Source of the DNA: a virus
Length of the DNA: 22,168 nt
IMG/VR virus record: IMGVR_UViG_3300029319_000571
Span: 1-22,168 of that record
Reading direction: 5' to 3' (one strand)
This document shows, in pieces, positions 8,962 through 17,900 of the stretch. The position numbers were made by a program, and so were the translations under genes. Every line of letters starts with the position of its first letter. Position 1 is the first letter of the stretch. The notes below the pieces were generated by a model. The model was not told where the DNA came from. It ran no database searches and saw nothing but the letters and a program-made list of their open reading frames with translations.

Positions 8962-11900
8962 GTATTAAAAAACTTTTTGATGTAGAAAGTTCTAGAAACT
9001 TTTTGTCAGAAAAAAATGAAAAAGAAATTTTTGAAGACGTAGAGTCTGCTAGAAATGTAAAAGCAATTTCTAAAAGACAGCAAGCTTTTATTCCACAAAT
9101 AGATTACACAAAACCTGAAAAATTTGCTCGTTATGGTTCTGCTTATTTGTATTATAAAAGCGCCATTGAATGGATTCATGATTATTATCCTTATGATGGA
9201 TCAGATGCAGAAATAAATGAGTATAGAAATAAACTATTACATATTGAAGAATATATTTTTAATAATTTATATCCTCGTACAAATGGGTTTATTACTTTTG
9301 CAAATCCTCAAGATGGTGGCTGGGGTTCGTTAGATGGCTCTATAACAAATGGTTATGGTCTTCCGGCAACATTAGAATATATCACATTTAAAGGTGGCCC
9401 CGGTACAGGCTCAGCCGCAGATAGTTCATTAACATCTTTGGTGCCAAATCCATATAATGAAAAGATAGAACACTCAAATATTTACGACGAAGACATTTAT
9501 ACAAACGCCGGTCTTCCATCGACATATGGATCTGGATCCCGAGAGTCCAACCTTAAAGCTAATCTTAATACAGGTGTAACAGTAGAGTTTTGGCTTAAGA
9601 CTGGATCTGTTGATACATCTTTAACTGAAAAACAAGTGATTTTTGACTGGTGGAATAATGAAGATACAGATAGCGCTCACTATGGTCGAATACTAATAGA
9701 GTTAACTTCTTCTAAGGATGCAGCAGGTCAGCCAATTTCTCCGTTTGTAGTAACTGCGCAATCCGGCGCTCAAACCAGTAGAGATTTGTATTTACTGGGC
9801 ACCTCATCTCTTCATGAAGGACTTGGAGATTGGAAACATTATGCGTTTAAATTATTTAACACTGGCTCTGGGTTACACACAGAACTATATGTAGACGGAA
9901 ATTTAAGCGATAAAAACTCTAGAGAGCCTTTGTATTCTTTATCTTCTAGCTTTGTTGGTCATATTAATAAAGGCGATGGAACTTTAAAAGAATATAAATC
10001 TCAAGGATCTCTTGAAGGGTGGTGGAGATTAAACGAAAGCTATGCAAGTCAAAATGTGCACGATAGTGCCGGCCAAGCGCCAATGGCTGTATTAACTGCT
10101 TTAAGTAAAACTGCTGGCGAAGCAAATACTAGAAAGCTCAAAATTTATGATGTTGAGGAAAATTATGTTGATTTTACGATTGATAACAGCATAGACACCT
10201 CCACTGCTACTAATATAGCTTTTGGAAACGCCAATTCAGAGGCAACTATATTTGCAACTAATATTGCAGCCGCAGTCAATGCGGCCAATGCAGCCGGTAC
10301 GTTAAACGTTACAGCTGAAGCAACATCGGCAATAGTAATATTAAGAGCAACAACTGTAAGTGAAACAGCTATTTCTAATACATCTGGTACAGCGATTACA
10401 GATAGCGTGGTGACAGCAACGCAACAATGGAGAACCCGCACTGGAAAATTTGATGCCTCCGATAATCGTCCCGCTGTTAATACCTCTACATATCCTTCTA
10501 TCTACGTTCAGGAAGCCGCAGTAAGCAATACTTTTGACGGCGCCGATACGAGAATAAACATTGGTGCCGCAAATCTTTGGGATTCAATTATTGGTAATTC
10601 TGGTCCAAGCAAAAAAATGATGACAATTACCGCATGGGTTAGAAAAACTGGTGATGGCGGAACAAACCAAGGAAAAATTATACAATTTGGAGATACTAAT
10701 AATGGAAGTATTCATATTCGTTCCACTACAAGTGAAGCTTTGTTTTTTCAGGCTGATTTTTCAACAACTAGAGGATCTTGGTTCTCGGCTAATAATGTTT
10801 TTTCATTAAATACGTGGCATCACATTGCGGTAACATATAATGCAAATAATGTAGGTAACGTTCCAAAAATGTATGTGGATGGTACACCTGTATCAGTGAC
10901 TGTTAACACCACACCCGTGGGAAATTATTCTGGCATTAACACTGAAGATTGTTTTGTTGGCGGCGAGTCTGATGGTCGTGAATGGGAAGGTCAATTAGCC
11001 GATGTAGCAGTCTGGAGCACAATACTCTCAGAAGATGAAATAAAAGCAATTTATAATGCACACTTCTATTATAACCTACATTATACATTTGACGAACTTA
11101 ACGACAAAAATGCGATGGGTCGCATCGGAGCGCTTCAAAAAACTCCTACTGGACTTAGCATTACTGCGGGAGCAGGAAAGTTATCAGGCTCACTTGATGA
11201 GTTTAGGTTTTGGAAAGTTGCAAGAACTGCCCGAGAAATTGGTTTAAATTGGTTTGACCAAGTAAGAGGCGGTACAAATACAGATATTTCTAATACGACT
11301 TTAGGTATTTATTATAAATTTAATGAGGGTATAACTGGCGTACCATCGACAGATAGTGTTATTTTAGACTATAGTGGCCGCGTAAGTAATGGTATATGGA
11401 CTGGCTATGGCAGCAATGCCAGAGCAACCGGATCAGCTATTGTGTTATCTAGCGGATCTACGCATACAACTGAATACAAAGATCCAATCATATATTCAAA
11501 CCATCCAGACGTTGTATCTTTAAAAACCGCGCTTCTTGATAGTGGATCTTATCATGATAGGCAAAACAATTCTTCAATTCTTAGCATGCTTCCCTCTTGG
11601 ATTATCGAAGAAGATGAAAGCACGGGAGAAGAATTTTCAAGTGATTTAAGATATATGACACATATAGTTGGTACGTACTTCGACAAACTATATTTACAAA
11701 TCGAATCAGTGCCAAAGTTAAAGCACTATGGATATACAAGCGCATCTTATACCCCGCTTTCTTTATCAAAACACCTGCCTGAATCTATCGGTCTAGTGGC
11801 ACCAGAAATGTTTATTGAGGCAACAATACTAGAAAAATTTCTAAACAAAAATTTAACAGGCTCTTTTGAATCAGACTTAACAGAAACAAAAAATTTAATT

Positions 11901-14900
11901 TATCAAAATCTTTATAATAACGCAACAAATATTTTTAAAAGCAAGGGTACGGAAAAAGCTTTTAGAAACGTGTTTAGGTGTTTTAATTTAGATGAATCTC
12001 TTATGAGATTAAACATGTACGCAGATAACACTGAGTATTTGCTTAAAAATAATTTACAACAAACATTAATTAACAAAAACACAATAAATCTAAATAATAA
12101 AAATAACATTTATGGTGTTGTTTATCAAAAGCAATATACCGGCTCTGCATTTGCGTCTGCTCCAACAGATGTGGTTGCTGGTGATACGATTGGCTTTATT
12201 TCTGGTTCTCATGGTGCCGGTTTTGGAATTTTAACAGATGCTGGGACATATCCACCACCACCAAATGCACCCCTTGGTGGTTCTGGCGCCGGCCATTATA
12301 GAGGTCTTGAAGATCCATATGGATTTACGATGGAAACTGATATTTTGTTTCCAAGCTACTATACCTTTTTAGATAAAATAGAGAGAAATTTTACAACAGG
12401 TTCTTTGTTTGGCATGTACACAGTTGCTACAGGTTCTGCCGCAATTGAATCTGGAGCCGACACAACGTGGATTACAAATCTAGCAGAAGACTCGGGTGGT
12501 GATAATGAATCAGGGCCAGATGTCGCCAACTTCCAAGTTTTTGCGATACGAGATAAACTATATTCAAAAAATATTAGATTTATGTTGTCATCATCTAATG
12601 AAGGTTTAGGTGGATATGTGCCATTTCCAGTGCTAACTAGCAGCACTTATATGGGGGTCTACAATAATAGTAGATGGAGCTTATCAGTAAGACTTGTGCC
12701 AAGCTTAACTAGTTCGTTTGGCGCTGCTGGTATCGTAAGCGGATCAGTTGAATCTTTCAAAGGTGGTCACAACAATTACGACTTGATATTTAGTGGATTT
12801 AATAATGAAAATGGATATCCTCAAAATTCTTTTAAACTGACCGCCTCAATAAACCACTCAGTTGCAACCAATTTTTTAAATGCGGCAAAAAGAGTATACG
12901 CTGGCGCCCGTCGAACTAATATAACTGGTGCTGTATTAGAGCCATCTGACGTTAATATAAATTCAGTAAAATATTGGACAAAGTACATAGAAGATGGAAA
13001 TTTAGAGCAACATGCAAGCGACTTCACTAATCTTGGTGCTTCGGGATCATATCAAAATACATCCCCAAGAGATCTTAATAGTTTTGGTCACGACATACTA
13101 AATTTAAATTCTTTAGCGCTTAGTTGGGATTTTGAAAATGTAACAGGATCAGATAGCAATGGAAACTTTTTTATAACAGATACTAGCTCAGGGTCAGCAG
13201 AAATAAGAGACAATTATGGTTGGGCGGGCAATTACGCCGGCTACCAACATACAGGATATGGATACGGATTTGAAGCATCTTCAACTGAAGTGGTTGATAA
13301 AAAAGCAATTAATTATTTTAAATTTACAAATCCTGAAAAAGTTGTGTCATCTGACATGATTAATATTTTATCTGCTGATGATATTACTTTTGGCGTTGAG
13401 CCTAATCCAGCAAAATATTATTTCACTATTGAGAAAAGCATGCATAACGCCATTTCTGAGGAAATGCTAAAGTTTTTTGCCGGTGTTGTTGATTTCAACA
13501 ACATTGTTGGAGAGCCAGTCAATAGATATAGACAAAATTATAAATCTTTAGAAAAATTAAGACAAGCGTTTTTTAGAAGAGTATCGTCCGTTAAAGATGT
13601 TGAAAAATTTATTGATTATTACAAATGGTTTGATGATTCAATCACGACAATATTGTCACAATTAATTCCTGCATCTGCTGATTTTGAATCAGATTTGTTA
13701 AACGTAGTTGAAAGTCATGTTTTAGAAAGAAACAAATATCAATTTAAATTTCCAACTATAGAATTTAAACAACCAGATCCAGATGTAGCAATGAAAGGCG
13801 CCCGCGAAAATCAATATTCTTGGGCCGAGGGTTCATCTACAATACCAGCCTCGCCTAGGCCAACAAATAAAAATAGATTATATTGGGACGAAAGAGCCGA
13901 GAGATCTTCAATTGAAATATCGTCAAGCCGTTCTACTAACTCTCCTGTAGTAAATGCTAACATAGATGTACAACGAAACATATTTAGAAAAGTCATATAT
14001 TCATCTCCAGCATTAAGTCAAAGTTCACCGCTATCATTCACCTCTGATGGAGCTGCTTATAGTGCTGGTGGTTTTTCAAGCGGAAGTTTTGGAAAACTAT
14101 ATAACATTGAGTTTGGAAACCCAACAAGCAAAGACTCATTTATTAAAGGTGGCGTTAACTTTACCGACAATAAAAATATTGATTTTACCTATAACGCTAT
14201 TAGACCAGCTGGTCCAGTTGAAAATGATGGTCAAACTTTTATTCCACAAAATGTAATTTTAGGATTTGCAAATCATTTTGTTGAACTTCATGAAACACAT
14301 CAATACACAGCTGACAGAACGCCGAGAATGCTTACAAAAAGATATCTTAGTACTCTTCATGGTAGAAACTTTGAACACGATGGAACAGGATATAGTAATG
14401 TAAAATCATCATTTGCATTTCCATTTAACATTATAAGTTCTTCTGTTGTAAGTGGATATAACAAAGTTATAGTTGATAGCGTTACCGGCGGAATTGAAAT
14501 TGTTAACCTCCATCACGATACATATGGAGATTCGTTTGAAGTACCAATGCAGGGCCCATTTACAAATTACGCTGTCGGAGGACATCAATCGAGACATATC
14601 GCAATCAATACGGGGTCTGATGCATGGTACAATAGAGCAGAGGCATGGAAACTTCTGTTTGGAACATGTGTTGGTTACAATGAAAATCATGGCTTAACCG
14701 GTGCAATTGGTATGGTCTCGCCAGACTATCCTTGGCCAGAAGCAAACGAAATTGGCGTGCTGCCATATCCGTTGACTGCTTCACAAAAAGCATGGCTCTA
14801 CAGGGATTTTGTAGCTAAGCGTCCTGTTAATATACGCAATATTCACATGAGAACAGGATCAACTATATTAGGAAATTATCAAAAAAATTATGAAATTGTA

Positions 14901-17900
14901 AGTACCGTTGGCGCAATCAACAATCCAAGAGCTTTTATAGAAGAACAGCCTACATTGCCCGATGCTATTTATCTAGCGCATTCTGGAAGTACGACTAATG
15001 TGCGAACGTTTTTAGATATACGTAGAAATTCTGGAAGTCATTTTAAATTTATCGACGAATATAACGCTGGCTATCTAACAGGCACTGAAAACAAATCTGT
15101 TATAGTATCCAGATTTGCTGCTCCTGGCGGCATAGAAGTTATGGGCCGCGGCTATCTTGATTTTAAATCTTCAGAATTTTCAGTATACAACTCACTGCTG
15201 AATAGAAACTTAACAGTGATTAAACCTTCACAGGGTTCAACCGGATCGCTTTCTGTCGAAATTGGTTCGGGCTCTGCTGGTATAATTGTACAAGACATAC
15301 ATGGTAGAGATTTTGGACTCAGATCGCATCTGTCGCGACATAGTGCAAGATTTGGACGTGATTCGCATATTGTAACTTCATCAGCTGATTTGCCAGGTGC
15401 TCAATATGATCAAGCACCATCGTTTCACAAAATTAATAGAAACAAACTTACAACATTAGAAATAACAAATGAGACAGCCGACACCTATAGTCCAAAAACC
15501 ATAACAACAGCTACGGCATCTAAGTTTGACAACTTTTATGTTCAGCATGCGATTCCTAGATCAGACTTGCAATACTCTTGGTTTACTTCATCTGTCGTAA
15601 TGGATGGTGAAAGATTTTATGCTTACATGCCGGTGCATGGAGAACAGGCAGGCTTACACTCTAGTTCAGCTGACGGGTACGTAGCTTATTTTGATTATGT
15701 TAGCGCAAGCTCTGTGGTGCCTCAGTCTATACAAGGGCTATATCAACCAACGTCAAGAATAAATATTTTAGCTTTTGACTCATTGACAGCTTCGGGAGAC
15801 GCTAACACACTAGGTTTTCCGACAACAATTGATAATGATGAATACTTTAATAAAACAATTGTAGATAAACTTCAAATTGAAAATTTCTTGACAACATCAG
15901 CAGATTATTTTAATGTTTTAATGACAAAGCGTAATGGAAAGTATGGGTGGAATTGGCAAAGATTAAGGATGCAAGATCATCCAATTTTGAGAAACGAACA
16001 TCTTAGCGGTGTAGTTTCAAGAGCCGACATATCAACTAACGCCATAAGCATTTATAATGTGCCTCCTGTTTCAATGAGAGGTCGCCCAGCCTTACTTAAT
16101 TTTAGTTTTAATGACGAAAATATAACATTAAAAATTACTCACAATAATGAAAAAATATATTTCAATGATGTTGAATTTAATGACTTACAAGGTCTTCCAA
16201 ATTTACAAACTGTGACACCTTTAAGCCAAGTGCTGGAATTGACAAACGCCGGCAACTACATGGTTAATTGGGTAATGTATTGTGAAAACATTTTTCCATC
16301 TAAAAGAAATGAATTTGTTTCTTCTTCACGCGAGAGAATAGGATATGATAATAAGTTTTGGAGAGATGATATTGTTGATCGAGTGGCCGTTGGAAACTCA
16401 GTATTAAATTCATTTGGTGTTAGCGTTGTGCCTGTGTCACAAAGTAGTTGGCCATTAGATGCTCAAATAAATTTTTTAACGCGCTCAGGCGTGCCTAACG
16501 TAGGCACAGGCGGCGATGAATTAGCTAATATTAGAGAAGGATCAGCAGGCGAATTACAAAACAATTATTTTCTTGTACATTCGGGCGTTGCACAAAACGA
16601 TCCAAATAGTGAGACTACGTTATCCCCAGGTGCACTATACTCTAGAAAACATATTATTACATCACCTCGTTCAGTCGCATCTCCGACCGGTCCATATATC
16701 GCTGAAACTGGAAGCATAGAAAAAGGCTTAGAGCCATTTAATGTTGGAATTCAAATTGATCCTTTTGGAGGCGAGGCGCTTTGGGAAGCAGGAACGCAAG
16801 CAGGAATAGTAACAATTACTGATGGCGCCACGACTTTCCATGCAACGGCATCTAATCCATGGTTTTCAACATACGATGACTATAAAGAAGATTTATTGCT
16901 AATGGCCAGAGATTTTTCTATCGTGCCAGAATTTAGAATTAGTGAACATGTAGAAGATTATGTTAGGTATGGAATTTCATCAACAGATAAAACAGACACA
17001 TTTGAAATTCCAGGCACCAATATTAATAGTTCGACAAGTTCATTCTACACAGATTATTCTAATTCAGAATTTTTAAATGACTTTTTAAACATTAAAAGCG
17101 AATCTTTGTTAGACGCTACTGAAATAAGATTAGTTTGTAGTGCAGCGATCAGATTCAATCCATATAAAGGTTTTTATCCAGCGCAAAGAACATTGGATTT
17201 AGTTTCACAATTTTCTCGATCGTATGGTGCTGGTTTTGATGCCTCAATCCAACCAAATTCTGCCGCAACTAAAAAATACAATGGTTTTGATTTAATTCAA
17301 AATCGCGGCGGATTGTTGCGTCCATTAATGCAGCCATTGTATTCGCCCGGTATTTTATTCAACTCAATAAAATCTGGCCTTGCAGTGGATTACCCAATTC
17401 TAACTGATAGTACAAAGTTAAGTGCTTCTTATTATGGTAGTACAGACGGCGCCGCAACACACAACTGGGCAATCACTCCTCAAGAACCTCCTGCAAGTAC
17501 AAAATATGGTTATCGCGGCGGTGAATTTTGGGATCAACGAGTGCCATTTGAGGCTATTCTGGCGCCAGAAAAGTATATAGCTGGCGTGCAAATACTTGAT
17601 GTAGAGCCTCACCCTTCGGCTTCATTTAATGCAACAGCATCAATGGGAGCAGCATCAGACGAAATTTATTCTATGATGGCTAGTAACTTTTTTGGAGAAG
17701 TTGGTTCGTTCTTTCTTAAAGATGACTCATATACATCATTAAAATCTGGGGTTGTAACTAATGATTTAAGATTTACATCTGGCAGTGTTTATGGAGCAAG
17801 AATCAAGTTAAGAAGATCTGTCTCAGGCTCGCGCGATTATAGAGGAGATTCAGGTTCTGCAGGAAACAATGTTGCGTATGGCATGGCTGGTGGCTTAGTT

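Noticed and set aside
7345-10430. Diversity-generating retroelement template/variable repeat pair
   Set aside because: The two copies are diverged at all codon positions rather than only at adenines, and no reverse transcriptase or accessory gene is present in the window.
10086-10430. Intein or intron in the giant gene
   Set aside because: The segment lacks Cys/Ser start and His-Asn end signatures, has no endonuclease motif, is too short for a homing element, and keeps the reading frame as a folded-looking domain.
10163-10441. Minus-strand open frame of 92 codons over travelling-domain copy 2
   Set aside because: It is antisense to Ala/Thr-rich codons, which produce Val/Ala/Ser-rich antisense frames by chance. 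No gene signals are present.
14409-14697. Open frames on both strands inside the giant gene
   Set aside because: They overlap each other and the continuous giant frame, show no ribosome binding sites, and have compositions unlike the real genes.
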